Part shown: positions 1-9,244 of the stretch, piece by piece
Position numbering within the stretch: the first letter of the stretch is position 1
Layout of the letters: the number at the start of each line of letters is the position of its first letter
Origin: Pseudomonas chlororaphis subsp. chlororaphis
Lineage (GTDB): Bacteria; Pseudomonadota; Gammaproteobacteria; Pseudomonadales; Pseudomonadaceae
Assembly (NCBI RefSeq): GCF_003945765.1
Contig: NZ_CP027712.1
Coordinates: forward strand, 5,332,001-5,396,000
Direction of reading: 5' to 3'
DNA: 64,000 nt
Position numbers and translations under genes: made by a program
Notes under the pieces: generated by a model
Database searches by the model: none
Told to the model about the DNA's origin: nothing
Seen by the model: the letters and a program-made list of their open reading frames with translations, nothing else

Positions 1-177
1 CTGATTTGAGAAGGCCTGGGCTTTGCTGTTAAATAGAGGCCGTGTCGTTGTTGCCTATTTCTCGGCCTCAGCGCATAGGCTGATCCCGCGCACGTGCTCA
101 CCGCCTCCCATTGTTCAGAAGCGAACCGTGCACGCTCAGCTCTTCCTTGTGATCCGTCTTAACGTGAGTTCATTAAA

Positions 178-783
178 ATGTTGAAAATCGTCCACCTGCT
201 AACGGGCGCAGCAGCCTTGCTGCTGTCCTTTATCCCTAGCCTGCGATCTGAAGCCGTTCCCTTCCTGCAACAACCCGATGCTCTTTATCTGGCCTTTTTC
301 GGCCTGCTCAACCTGACACTGGCTCCGGTTATCCCCTACTGGAACAAAGGCCCGCGTCACCAACTGCAAAACCTGGTCAGCGCGCTCCTGGTGCTGGCGG
401 TGGTCTTGCAGACCTTGACCCTGCTGGCACCAATGCCGGTTATCGCAGGTCAACCGGCTGTGCTGTTCAGCCTGCTGACCGCGGCGATTGCCGTTCTTCT
501 GCACCTGGCCGTCAGCTTCTACAAATCGTCTCCCTCGGCCAATACCTCGCAAACCTACGACATGAGCAATCGCGATACCGGCACCGTCAAGTGGTTCAAC
601 ACTTCGAAGGGGTTCGGCTTCATCTCTCGCGACTCCGGGGATGATATCTTCGTGCACTTCCGCGCCATCCGTGGCGAAGGTCACCGCGTCCTGGTGGAAG
701 GCCAGCGCGTGGAGTTCTCCGTCATGAATCGCGACAAGGGCCTGCAAGCCGAAGACGTGATTGCGGCATTGCCGCGGCGCTGA
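178..783 (+). CDS. Membrane protein with C-terminal cold-shock domain
   Basis: The protein has 201 residues. The first ~115 residues hold about four hydrophobic segments (roughly 5-23, 36-56, 64-86, 92-113). A complete CspA-type cold-shock domain follows from about residue 135: GTVKWFN, then KGFGFI (RNP1) and DIFVHF (RNP2), ending in [10 protein letters not shown]. Cold-shock domains bind single-stranded RNA or DNA; this one would be held at the inner membrane facing the cytoplasm. The domain is preceded by MSNRDTG at residue 129, which resembles the N-terminus of free-standing Csp proteins, so the gene looks like a membrane module fused to a whole csp gene. The start lacks a strong Shine-Dalgarno. 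A terminator hairpin follows immediately. The specific role is unknown. Confidence 0.85.
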   Translation: MLKIVHLLTGAAALLLSFIPSLRSEAVPFLQQPDALYLAFFGLLNLTLAPVIPYWNKGPRHQLQNLVSALLVLAVVLQTLTLLAPMPVIAGQPAVLFSLLTAAIAVLLHLAVSFYKSSPSANTSQTYDMSNRDTGTVKWFNTSKGFGFISRDSGDDIFVHFRAIRGEGHRVLVEGQRVEFSVMNRDKGLQAEDVIAALPRR

Positions 784-794
784 TTCACGCCCAT

Positions 795-834
795 AAAAAA
801 ACCGCGACGCAGCCATGCTGCTCGCGGTTTTTTA
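795..834. terminator. Bidirectional intrinsic terminator
   Basis: An inverted repeat pairs aaaaaaccgcg with cgcggtttttt, with extra pairing inside the loop. It has A and T runs on either side, so it can serve both the cold-shock gene on the plus strand and slyX on the minus strand. Confidence 0.8.
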
Positions 835-861
835 TTGCCTGAACGGCCGGTCGCCCGATGC

Positions 862-1068
862 TCAGTAATGTGGCGGCGGAGCCTCTTCTTCGAATGACTC
901 GAACTGCCCCACCATTTCCTCCTGGCGCTTGAGCAAGGCGGCCATCTGCAATTGCAGACGTTCGACCACCCGCTGCTGCCCTACCAGCACGTCGTTCAGG
1001 GCTTGAATGGTGTCATCCTGAAAAGCCAATCGGCTTTCCAGATCGGTTACCCGCTCTTCCAGGCTCAT
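862..1068 (-). CDS. slyX: SlyX family protein
   Basis: A small acidic protein of 68 residues that is almost entirely predicted coiled coil. It starts [19 protein letters not shown] and ends in the proline-rich PPPHY tail typical of SlyX. SlyX proteins are widespread in gammaproteobacteria and their biochemical role is unknown. The start lies 3 bases downstream of the stop of the HIT gene, so the two are almost certainly co-transcribed. Confidence 0.9.
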   Translation of the reverse strand: MSLEERVTDLESRLAFQDDTIQALNDVLVGQQRVVERLQLQMAALLKRQEEMVGQFESFEEEAPPPHY

Positions 1069-1071
1069 GAC

Positions 1072-1506
1072 TCAGCCCTCCAGAAACTTGAAATCATCGG
1101 TCAGGACCAGTCGTAACCGCTCACGAATCGCAGCCACCTGTTCGGCGGCGTAGGGCTTGGCAGGCAGCTTGCCCCATACCGGAGCAGGCCAGGCCGCATC
1201 GTCGCGCTTGCGAACGATAACGTGCATGTGCAACTGGCTGACGACATTACCCAGAGTCGCCACATTCAACTTGTCCGCATCGAACGAGTCTTTAAGCAAC
1301 TCCGCCAGCGCCGTGGTTTCTCGCCATAGTTGCTGCTGGTCCGCGTCATCCAATTGAAACAACTCACTGATATCTTCCCGGCGCGGTACCAGGATGAACC
1401 ACGGGTAATTGGAATCGTTGGACAATAGCAGCCGGCAAAGGGGGAAGTCCCCAATGGGCAGTGTGTCTTGTTGAAGTCGTGGATCTAAAGCGAACACCGC
1501 GCGCAC
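1072..1506 (-). CDS. HIT family protein
   Basis: The protein has 144 residues. HIT proteins are nucleotidyl hydrolases or transferases of the histidine-triad superfamily. The signature appears near residues 90-97 as SQLHMHVIVR, giving the His-x-His-x pattern. The N-terminal half has the family's WFILVPRR strand and the conserved asparagine-rich NDSNYPW. The predicted start is GTG (reads MRAVFALDP); there is no in-frame ATG near it. The gene leads a two-gene unit with slyX. The substrate is not evident. Confidence 0.88.
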   Translation of the reverse strand: MRAVFALDPRLQQDTLPIGDFPLCRLLLSNDSNYPWFILVPRREDISELFQLDDADQQQLWRETTALAELLKDSFDADKLNVATLGNVVSQLHMHVIVRKRDDAAWPAPVWGKLPAKPYAAEQVAAIRERLRLVLTDDFKFLEG

Positions 1507-2421
1507 TCCCGCTCAGCTCATCAAGTTTCAGCTTAGCGAACGCCATGACCGGCTGCCCGCCAAGCGACAGAACGGCAGCATACCTGCGAAAGCTCTTCCG
1601 TTCATCGCTCTGCTGCGCAGATCCCGCCTCAACATTCATCCTCGATACCACACGTCAGAGCGCCCCGGCCTGGAACATTTTCCAGCGGGCTGCACCACGA
1701 CAGAACGAAGCTCATAAAAAACAAGGAGAAAACCACGAAAGACCCCCTTCCCTGCGCATTCTTCCAGTGCCCGACGCCGAATGACGATTGAGCTGCATCA
1801 AGAAACTTTTGCACCAAAACCTCACAGTGCGTCTACGCTCAGTGCGTTAACCATCCGCCATCTACTCACTCAGCAGGGTGAACCGGTAACGTTTTGGAAT
1901 GTCATGCGTTTTTTTTCAGGGATCAACACCAGGAGGACAAGGAACGTCAAGCCCAAACAAAACGACCTTAAAACCACTGTTTTATGCGGTTTTTACAGCC
2001 AGAAGGGCTATCACCGAAAAAAACTCGGTGCCTTTGCGTTTTGTGCACGCTTGTTGCATTCACACCCACATTGTCCCAGGAGGAGCCATCGGAAAAAGGC
2101 CTCTCCCGTGACTAATAACAATAGTGGCAAGGCTGCCCCATGGAGATTTGACTGCTTGACCAAAGTTCTTTTTGTTCCAGGTTCAAGCCTTCGAAAACAG
2201 CGCTGAAGTTGTCAGTCCGGGTACATGCGGACTGCGGATTTGCGACATTGATCGAGCATTTTGCGACAGGGTCGTAAAGAAGCTGAAAGGACTGATACGC
2301 AAGTATCGCCAACATTGTCGGCGTGATATAAGTTTGCGCCGACACAAAAAGAAAGAGCCGCCCAGATAATAAAACAGGTGGGACGGCAGTACTCTTCTAA
2401 AAACCAAAGGAGCAAATCACG
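1507..2421. other. Long intergenic region between the HIT gene and the OprD porin
   Basis: These 915 bases carry no convincing protein gene. They are less GC-rich than the flanks and contain short A-rich tracts. Two small stem-loops are visible: AAAACC/GGTTTT at 1970-1993, followed by a T run, and CACCGA/TCGGTG at 2012-2030. The promoters of both divergent genes must lie here. The porin ATG is preceded by a good ribosome binding site (aaaggagc). A small RNA or long 5' leader is possible but unproven. Confidence 0.5.
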
Positions 2422-3786
2422 ATGCGCGTGATGAAGTGGAGCATGATCGCACTGGCAGTTGCAGCAGCCGCCAGTACTCAAGTGGCTACGGCCGCACCTT
2501 TTGTAAGTGACCAATCTGAAGCCAAGGGCTTTGTTGAAGACGCAAAATTCGACGTACTGCTGCGTAACTATTACTTCAACCGTGACAACAAAGACCACAG
2601 CAACGATCAGAAAGACTGGACCCAGGGTATCTGGGGTAACTTCAGTTCTGGTTACACCCAGGGCACCGTAGGCGTCGGCGTCGATGCGTTCGGTTATCTG
2701 GCGATCAAACTGGACGGCGGCGACGGCACTGGCGGCACCGGCAACATGAGCCGCGACTCCGATGGCGACGTCAACAACAGCCAGGGCAAAGCAGGCGCTG
2801 CGGTCAAATTCCGCATCTCCAAAACCGAGTTGAAAGCTGGCGATATGCAGCCAAGCACCTCCCCGGTCTTCGCGGTCGGCGGTTCCCGTATCCTTCCTCA
2901 AACTGCCAGCGGTTTCCAACTGCAGAGCAGCGAGATCAAAAACCTTGATCTGGAAGGTGGTCACTTCTATTCGGCCACCAGCCAGGACTCCAACGCTCGT
3001 AACGGCAACTTGTATGCTAACTACGCCGGCGTGGCATCCAACAGCATCGACTACTTCGGTGGCAAGTACGGCATCACCGACAACCTGAGTGCATCGCTCT
3101 ACGGTGCCAAGCTGGAAGACATCTGGAACCAGTACTACGCCAACCTGAACTACACCATCCCGATGGGTGGCGATCAGTCGCTGAACCTGGACGGTAACAT
3201 CTACCGCACCACCGATGCTGGTAGCGCCAAGGCTGGTGACATCAGCAACACCACGTTCTCCCTGGCAGCTGCTTTCTCGTTCCTGAAAGCACACACCATT
3301 ACCGTCGCTTTCCAGAAGGTCAATGGTGATACTCCATTCGACTATATCGGTGTAGGTGGTCACGACTCCTCCCGGCGCGGTGCCAACCGTGGCGGCGACT
3401 CGATCTTCCTCGCCAACTCCATCCAGTACTCTGACTTCAACGGCCCGAACGAGAAGTCCGCACAGATCCGTTACGATCTGAAAATGGCCGAGTACGGCGT
3501 TCCTGGTCTGAGCTTCATGACCCGTTATGTTAAAGGCTGGGACATCGACGGCACCGGTCTGGCTGACAACAGCGTGTACCGTAAAAGCAACGGCGATCCG
3601 ATTTACGGTGCCGATGGCAAACACAACGAGACCAACTTCGAAGCCAAGTACGTTGTTCAGTCTGGCCCGGCAAAAGATCTCTCCTTCCGCGTTCGTCAAG
3701 CTTGGCACTTCGCTAACAGCGACCAAGGTGAAGGCGATATCAAAGAGTTCCGCCTGATCGTCGACTACCCACTGTCGATCTTGTAA
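2422..3786 (+). CDS. OprD family outer-membrane porin
   Basis: The protein has 454 residues, within the usual 420-460 for OprD-family specific channels. A Sec signal peptide (MRVMKWSMIALAVAAAASTQ..., predicted cleavage near residue 24-25) is followed by FVSDQSEAKGFVEDAKFDVLLRNYYF in spaced form, the characteristic OprD start of the first beta strands. It ends in an outer-membrane-type C-terminus (DYPLSIL). OprD porins take up amino acids, peptides, aromatic or organic acids through an 18-strand barrel. The substrate cannot be read from sequence alone. The gene is monocistronic, with a strong ribosome site upstream and an intrinsic terminator downstream. Confidence 0.93.
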   Translation: MRVMKWSMIALAVAAAASTQVATAAPFVSDQSEAKGFVEDAKFDVLLRNYYFNRDNKDHSNDQKDWTQGIWGNFSSGYTQGTVGVGVDAFGYLAIKLDGGDGTGGTGNMSRDSDGDVNNSQGKAGAAVKFRISKTELKAGDMQPSTSPVFAVGGSRILPQTASGFQLQSSEIKNLDLEGGHFYSATSQDSNARNGNLYANYAGVASNSIDYFGGKYGITDNLSASLYGAKLEDIWNQYYANLNYTIPMGGDQSLNLDGNIYRTTDAGSAKAGDISNTTFSLAAAFSFLKAHTITVAFQKVNGDTPFDYIGVGGHDSSRRGANRGGDSIFLANSIQYSDFNGPNEKSAQIRYDLKMAEYGVPGLSFMTRYVKGWDIDGTGLADNSVYRKSNGDPIYGADGKHNETNFEAKYVVQSGPAKDLSFRVRQAWHFANSDQGEGDIKEFRLIVDYPLSIL

Positions 3787-3808
3787 TAGCGGTTACTTCG
3801 CGAGTAAT

Positions 3809-3841
3809 AAAAAAGGCCCATCATTCGATGGGCCTTTTTAT
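3809..3841 (+). terminator. Intrinsic terminator of the OprD gene
   Basis: A perfect 12-bp stem (aaaaggcccatc/gatgggcctttt) with a 4-base loop and a T run lies 25 bases after the porin stop. Confidence 0.9.
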
Positions 3842-3977
3842 TGGGGCTGGCAGCTCGCTGAAGCTCCGGTTATCGACAGTTTATTGTTACAGCCAGGTTT
3901 CAAATACCCTCCAGCGAGTACCGTGTTAAAAGCCTGACCATTCGATCAGACTTTTAATCCCTATCCCCGTTACTTGC

Positions 3978-4817
3978 TCAAACAGCCGCTTCCTGAACCA
4001 CACGAATCACGCGCTGTGGAAACGGAATATCAATACCCGCTGCCTTCAAGCGATCACGGGACAACTCGTTGAAGCGGAACATCACATCCCAGTAGTCCGC
4101 GGTCTTCACCCAGACACGCAGCGAAAGGGTAATGGCGCTGTCACCCAGCATGGAAACCACCGCGACCGGCTCCGGATCGGCCAGCACGCGCTCGTCCTTG
4201 GCCAGGTCCAGCAGGACCTCACGGGCCTTTTGCAGGTCAGCCTCGTAGTTCACGCCGACATCGAAGATCACTTTGCGGGTCAGCTGGCGGTTGTGGTTGG
4301 TGATGATGCCGTTGGACAGGTTGCCGTTAGGCACTATGACGGTCTTGTTGTCACCGGTACGCAGCACCGTGTGGAAGATCTGGATGCTGTCGACCGTGCC
4401 GCTGATACCCTGGGCTTCGATCACGTCACCGATGCGGAAAGGACGGAATAGCAGGATCAGCACGCCACCGGCGAAGTTGGCCAGGCTGCCTTGCAAGGCC
4501 AGGCCGATGGCCAGGCCCGCCGCACCGATCGCGGCAACGAACGAAGTGGTTTCGACACCGATCATCGAGGCCACGCTGACAATCAGCAGCACCTTGAGAA
4601 TGATGTTCGCCAGGCTGCTGATAAAGCCCTGCAGGGCCTGGTCCGCATTACGCAGCGCCAGCAGCTTGCCGACCTTGTGCGTCAACCTGTTGATCAGCCA
4701 CCAGCCGATGGCCAGCGTGATGACGGCCAGCAGTACCCGACTGCCGTATTCCATGATCATTGGAACCCAGGCTTGGGAAGCCTTGACCAGGTTGTCCACT
4801 TCAGCATTCAAATCCAT
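3978..4817 (-). CDS. Small-conductance mechanosensitive channel, MscS family
   Basis: The protein has 279 residues, close to E. coli MscS (286). There are three transmembrane segments. The third is the glycine/alanine-rich pore helix (AAIGAAGLAIGLALQGSLAN, ~residues 95-114), followed by the beta domain motif FRPFRIGDVIE and PNGNLSNGIITNHN. This channel family opens under membrane tension during hypo-osmotic shock. It is a single-gene unit, read in the same direction as yajQ but separated from it by a terminator. Confidence 0.93.
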   Translation of the reverse strand: MDLNAEVDNLVKASQAWVPMIMEYGSRVLLAVITLAIGWWLINRLTHKVGKLLALRNADQALQGFISSLANIILKVLLIVSVASMIGVETTSFVAAIGAAGLAIGLALQGSLANFAGGVLILLFRPFRIGDVIEAQGISGTVDSIQIFHTVLRTGDNKTVIVPNGNLSNGIITNHNRQLTRKVIFDVGVNYEADLQKAREVLLDLAKDERVLADPEPVAVVSMLGDSAITLSLRVWVKTADYWDVMFRFNELSRDRLKAAGIDIPFPQRVIRVVQEAAV

Positions 4818-4849
4818 CTATCTCTCCTGATTCCCGGCTGCCGGGCACA

Positions 4850-4902
4850 CAAAAAACAAGGGCAGAACGAGTAGCCTTATAAAGGCTCAATCGTTTCTGC
4901 CC
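4850..4902 (-). terminator. Intrinsic terminator of yajQ
   Basis: A long, slightly imperfect hairpin (gggcagaa ... ttctgccc with aagcc/ggctt pairing inside). On the minus strand it is followed by a T-rich tract (complement of 4851-4856), 50 bases after the yajQ stop. Confidence 0.8.
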
Positions 4903-4954
4903 ACTACTCGGGCCTCGGACGCCAATAAGCTCGCGAGGTTCCCGAAAAATCCCA

Positions 4955-5440
4955 TCAGTCGCGGAAGTTGTTGAACTGCAGCGGCATGCCGAACTCTTTC
5001 GCCCGCAGGGCGGCGATGGCTTCCTGCAGATCGTCGCGCTTCTTGCCGGTCACCCGTACCTGCTCACCCTGGATCGCAGCCTGGACCTTCAGCTTGGCAT
5101 CCTTGATGTGGGCAACGATCTTTTTCGCCAGCTCTTTGTCGATGCCTTCCTTGAGGGTGGCTTCCTGCTTCATCACCTTGCCCGAAGCGTAAGCGTCCTT
5201 GACCTCAAGGCACTGCACATCGATCTTGCGCTTGACCAGGGCCAGCTTGAGGATCTCGATCATCGCTTCCAGCTGGAATTCGGCTTCAGCGGTCAGGTTG
5301 ACGGTGAGTTCCTTTTCCTTGAACTCGAAGCTGCCCTTGCCCTTCAAGTCATAGCGGCGGTCCAGCTCCTTGACGGCGTTTTCCACTGCGTTGGTGACTT
5401 CGTGTTTGTCCAGTTCGGATACCACGTCGAACGACGGCAT
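4955..5440 (-). CDS. yajQ: YajQ family nucleotide-binding protein
   Basis: The protein has 161 residues, the standard length. It starts [20 protein letters not shown] and contains the family hallmarks [20 protein letters not shown], and the C-terminal [16 protein letters not shown] and LQFNNFRD. YajQ proteins are cytoplasmic two-ferredoxin-like-fold proteins that bind nucleotides; homologues in other gammaproteobacteria bind cyclic di-GMP and act with transcription factors. This genomic window also encodes a diguanylate cyclase and a PilZ protein, but not next to yajQ. Confidence 0.95.
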   Translation of the reverse strand: MPSFDVVSELDKHEVTNAVENAVKELDRRYDLKGKGSFEFKEKELTVNLTAEAEFQLEAMIEILKLALVKRKIDVQCLEVKDAYASGKVMKQEATLKEGIDKELAKKIVAHIKDAKLKVQAAIQGEQVRVTGKKRDDLQEAIAALRAKEFGMPLQFNNFRD

Positions 5441-5478
5441 GTAATTTCTCCAATAAAAAAAGGGGCGCAGCTCGATAA

Positions 5479-6504
<1,026 letters not shown>

Positions 6505-6549
6505 GCAGCGGCTACGCTGCCCACGTGTTCCTCTCTAGCGACGTCCCCG

Positions 6550-8586
6550 ATGCCATTGCGCCAGCGCCTTGAAAACCTGCCGGTCGGCCAAAAACTGCTG
6601 GCCGCCTTGCTCGTCCTGCTGATTACTGTACTGCTGGTCGCCAACCTGACCTTCATCAGCGCCGCCTACTGGATCTCTCAGGAAAGCATGGCGCCGCAAG
6701 CCTTGCAGACCATCGGCCGGCTGGTATCCAACCCGACCCTGGCCGCGCAGGCGCTGGACTCGCCACAAAACGCCGAGAAGCTGCTCAACGAACTCAACAG
6801 CTACTCTCCCCTGCGCGCCGCAGCGATCTATGACGGCAAGGGCACGCGCTTGGCCCAGTTGCAACATGGCGAACGCCTGAACCTGCCGGAGCGCTATCGG
6901 CATATCGAAGCCTGGCAACTGACCGAATTTCGCAGCAACCAGATCATCACCCTGCCCCGCGCCGGCCAGCCCCCCGGTCACCTGTTGCTGGTGGCCAGCA
7001 GTGAGCTGCCGATGGCCTTCTACACCGGCACCCTGACCGCGAGCCTGGGCATCCTGATCTTCAGCGTGCTGCTGTGGCTGATCATTGCCCGGCAGATCAA
7101 ACGGCTGATCACCCAACCCATCCATCAGCTGGAAGAACTGTCCCGGCAGGTGACACGCGAGGAAAACTATTCCCTGCGCGCCGCCCGTGGCAACCACGAT
7201 GAAATCGGCAGCCTGGCCGAGGCCTTCAACACCATGCTGTCGCGCATCGAAGCGCGAGAACAGCAACTCAAGCGCGCCCGCGACGACTCCCAGGCGGCCT
7301 ATGACCAGGCCCAGGGGCTGGCCGAGGAAACCCGTCACACCAACCGCAAGCTGGAGCTGGAAGTCCAGGTACGCAGCAAGATCGAAAAGAAACTCACCGG
7401 CTTTCAGAACTACCTCAACAGCATCATCGACTCGATGCCCTCGGCGCTGATCGCCCTGGACGAGCAACTCTATGTCACCCAATGGAACCAGGAGGCCAGC
7501 GCCCTCTCCGGCACCCGCCTGGACGAAGCGCTGAATCAGCCGATCTTCCTCGCCTTCGAACCGCTCAAGCCGTTCCTGCCGCAACTCAAGGAAACCGTGG
7601 AGCAACATACGGTCACCAAGGTCGAGCGGGTCACCTGGGTCAAGGACGACGAAGCCCGGCATTACGCCCTGACCTTCTACCCGCTGATGGGCGGTGCCGG
7701 GCGCGGCGTGGTGATCCGGATCGACGACATCACCCAGCGCCTGTCCCTGGAAGAAATGATGGTGCAGTCGGAAAAAATGCTCTCCGTGGGTGGCCTGGCC
7801 GCCGGCATGGCTCACGAAATCAACAACCCGCTGGGGGCCATCCTGCACAACGTGCAGAACATTCGTCGGCGCTTGTCCCCCGAGTTGCCGAAGAACCAGG
7901 AACATGCCGAGCAGATCGGCATCGAGCTGGAAACCGTCAACCGTTACCTGCAGAGCCGCGAAGTACCGCAACTGCTCGATGGCATTCAGCAGGCTGGCGC
8001 CCGGGCGGCGAAGATCGTGACCCATATGCTCAGTTTCAGCCGGCGCAGCAACCGGCAGATGGCGCCCTGCGACCTGCCGGCATTGATCGACCAGGCCGTG
8101 GAGATTGCCGGCAACGACTTCGACCTGGCCATAGGCTTCGACTTCAAGGGCCAGGCCATCATCCGCCAGTTCGACCCGCAACTGGGGCCGGTGCCCGGCA
8201 CCGCCAACGAACTGGAGCAGGTCCTGCTCAACCTGCTGAAAAACGCCGCCCAGGCCATTCACCAGCGCGTGGATGACAGCGAACCCGGGCGCATTATCCT
8301 GCGCACCCGGCTGAACCCGCCCTGGGCGGAAATCCAGGTCGAGGACAACGGCATCGGCATGAGCGAAAACGTGCGCAAGCGTACCTTCGAGCCGTTCTTC
8401 ACCACCAAGGAAATCGGCCAGGGCACCGGCCTTGGGCTTTCGGTCTCTTACTTCATCATCACCAACAATCACAAAGGCCAGATGGAAGTGCAGTCGACGC
8501 AGGGCCAGGGCACTTGCTTCACCTTGCGTTTGCCATTGGCGGGCAGTCAGCCGCCACCACTGGAACATCCCCCACTGGAGAGGTAA
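6550..8586 (+). CDS. PAS/HAMP sensor histidine kinase (orphan)
   Basis: The protein has 678 residues. Transmembrane helices at about 17-38 and 162-183 enclose a ~125-residue periplasmic sensor. They are followed by a HAMP domain (~184-236), a coiled coil, and a PAS domain (~288-390). A HisKA domain has the phospho-acceptor in AGMAHEINNP (His422). A HATPase domain has the N box NLLKNAAQAI, G1 DNGIGM and G2 GTGLGLSVSYF. No response regulator gene is adjacent. It sits between panE-like and cobalamin adenosyltransferase genes and is separated from the latter by only 2 bases, so the three may form one transcript. The signal sensed is unknown. Confidence 0.92.
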   Translation: MPLRQRLENLPVGQKLLAALLVLLITVLLVANLTFISAAYWISQESMAPQALQTIGRLVSNPTLAAQALDSPQNAEKLLNELNSYSPLRAAAIYDGKGTRLAQLQHGERLNLPERYRHIEAWQLTEFRSNQIITLPRAGQPPGHLLLVASSELPMAFYTGTLTASLGILIFSVLLWLIIARQIKRLITQPIHQLEELSRQVTREENYSLRAARGNHDEIGSLAEAFNTMLSRIEAREQQLKRARDDSQAAYDQAQGLAEETRHTNRKLELEVQVRSKIEKKLTGFQNYLNSIIDSMPSALIALDEQLYVTQWNQEASALSGTRLDEALNQPIFLAFEPLKPFLPQLKETVEQHTVTKVERVTWVKDDEARHYALTFYPLMGGAGRGVVIRIDDITQRLSLEEMMVQSEKMLSVGGLAAGMAHEINNPLGAILHNVQNIRRRLSPELPKNQEHAEQIGIELETVNRYLQSREVPQLLDGIQQAGARAAKIVTHMLSFSRRSNRQMAPCDLPALIDQAVEIAGNDFDLAIGFDFKGQAIIRQFDPQLGPVPGTANELEQVLLNLLKNAAQAIHQRVDDSEPGRIILRTRLNPPWAEIQVEDNGIGMSENVRKRTFEPFFTTKEIGQGTGLGLSVSYFIITNNHKGQMEVQSTQGQGTCFTLRLPLAGSQPPPLEHPPLER

Positions 8587-8588
8587 GC

Positions 8589-9167
8589 ATGGGCTTTCGC
8601 TTGTCGAAGATTTACACCCGCACCGGTGACAAAGGCGAAACCGGGCTGGGTGACGGGCGCCGGGTTCCCAAGGACCATCCGCGGGTCGAGGCCATCGGCG
8701 AAGTCGATACGCTGAACAGCCAGCTGGGGCTGCTCCTGGCCGGGCTGGCGGAACAGCGTCTAGAACATCCAGGCCTGCAGGAACTGATCGACGTCCTGGC
8801 GCCTTGCCAGCACCGCCTCTTCGACCTGGGCGGCGAGTTGGCCATGCCGGTGTATCAGGCACTGAATATCGCGGAAGTCAAACGCCTGGAAGCGGCCATC
8901 GATACCTGGAACGAAGAGTTGGGGCCGCTGGAGAACTTCATTTTGCCGGGCGGTTCGGCCTTGATTGCCCAGGCCCATGTCTGCCGCAGCCTGGCGCGCA
9001 GTGCCGAGCGACGCTGCCAGCATCTGAATGCCGTGGAACCGCTGGAGGGGGTCGGCCTGGCCTACATCAATCGCCTGTCCGACTTGCTGTTCGTGGCGGC
9101 GCGCCTGATTGCCAAGCGCCAGGGGATTGCCGAGATTCTCTGGCAAGCAGCAGCGAAACCCGAATAG
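8589..9167 (+). CDS. Cob(I)yrinic acid a,c-diamide adenosyltransferase, PduO type
   Basis: The protein has 192 residues from the ATG at 8589, which follows the histidine kinase stop by 2 bases with an overlapping GAGAGG ribosome site. The N-terminus RLSKIYTRTGDKGETGLGDG in parts (KIYTRTGDKG) is the ATP-binding signature of PduO-type enzymes. The conserved helix RSLARSAERRCQHL carries the second ATP contact. The enzyme transfers the adenosyl group of ATP to corrinoid, making coenzyme B12. An upstream in-frame extension to 8514 would lie inside the kinase gene and is rejected. Confidence 0.93.
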   Translation: MGFRLSKIYTRTGDKGETGLGDGRRVPKDHPRVEAIGEVDTLNSQLGLLLAGLAEQRLEHPGLQELIDVLAPCQHRLFDLGGELAMPVYQALNIAEVKRLEAAIDTWNEELGPLENFILPGGSALIAQAHVCRSLARSAERRCQHLNAVEPLEGVGLAYINRLSDLLFVAARLIAKRQGIAEILWQAAAKPE

Positions 9168-9186
9168 CGGGTGTTTTTCTCCGCCG

Positions 9187-9226
9187 GTCGCGAGCGAGCC
9201 CGCTCCTGCAACTTATGCAGGAGCGA
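9187..9226. repeat. REP-like inverted repeat
   Basis: Arms cgctcctgca (9201-9210) and tgcaggagcg (9216-9225), flanked by a degenerate gtcgcgagcgag core. This is a diverged copy of the 'gtaggagcgagcttgctcgcga' family seen elsewhere in the window. It lies between two convergent genes and could act as a terminator. Confidence 0.65.
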
Positions 9227-9244
9227 ACTGGCGGGTGAATGGCC

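Noticed and set aside
1..177. Possible tail of an upstream gene or a tRNA at the left edge
   Set aside because: No cloverleaf or continuous open frame with known motifs is seen; left as unassigned sequence.
1781..2206. 141-codon open frame in the oprD leader
   Set aside because: Amino-acid composition is atypical (many Lys, Arg, Thr and Pro) and there is no ribosome site or domain; likely non-coding.
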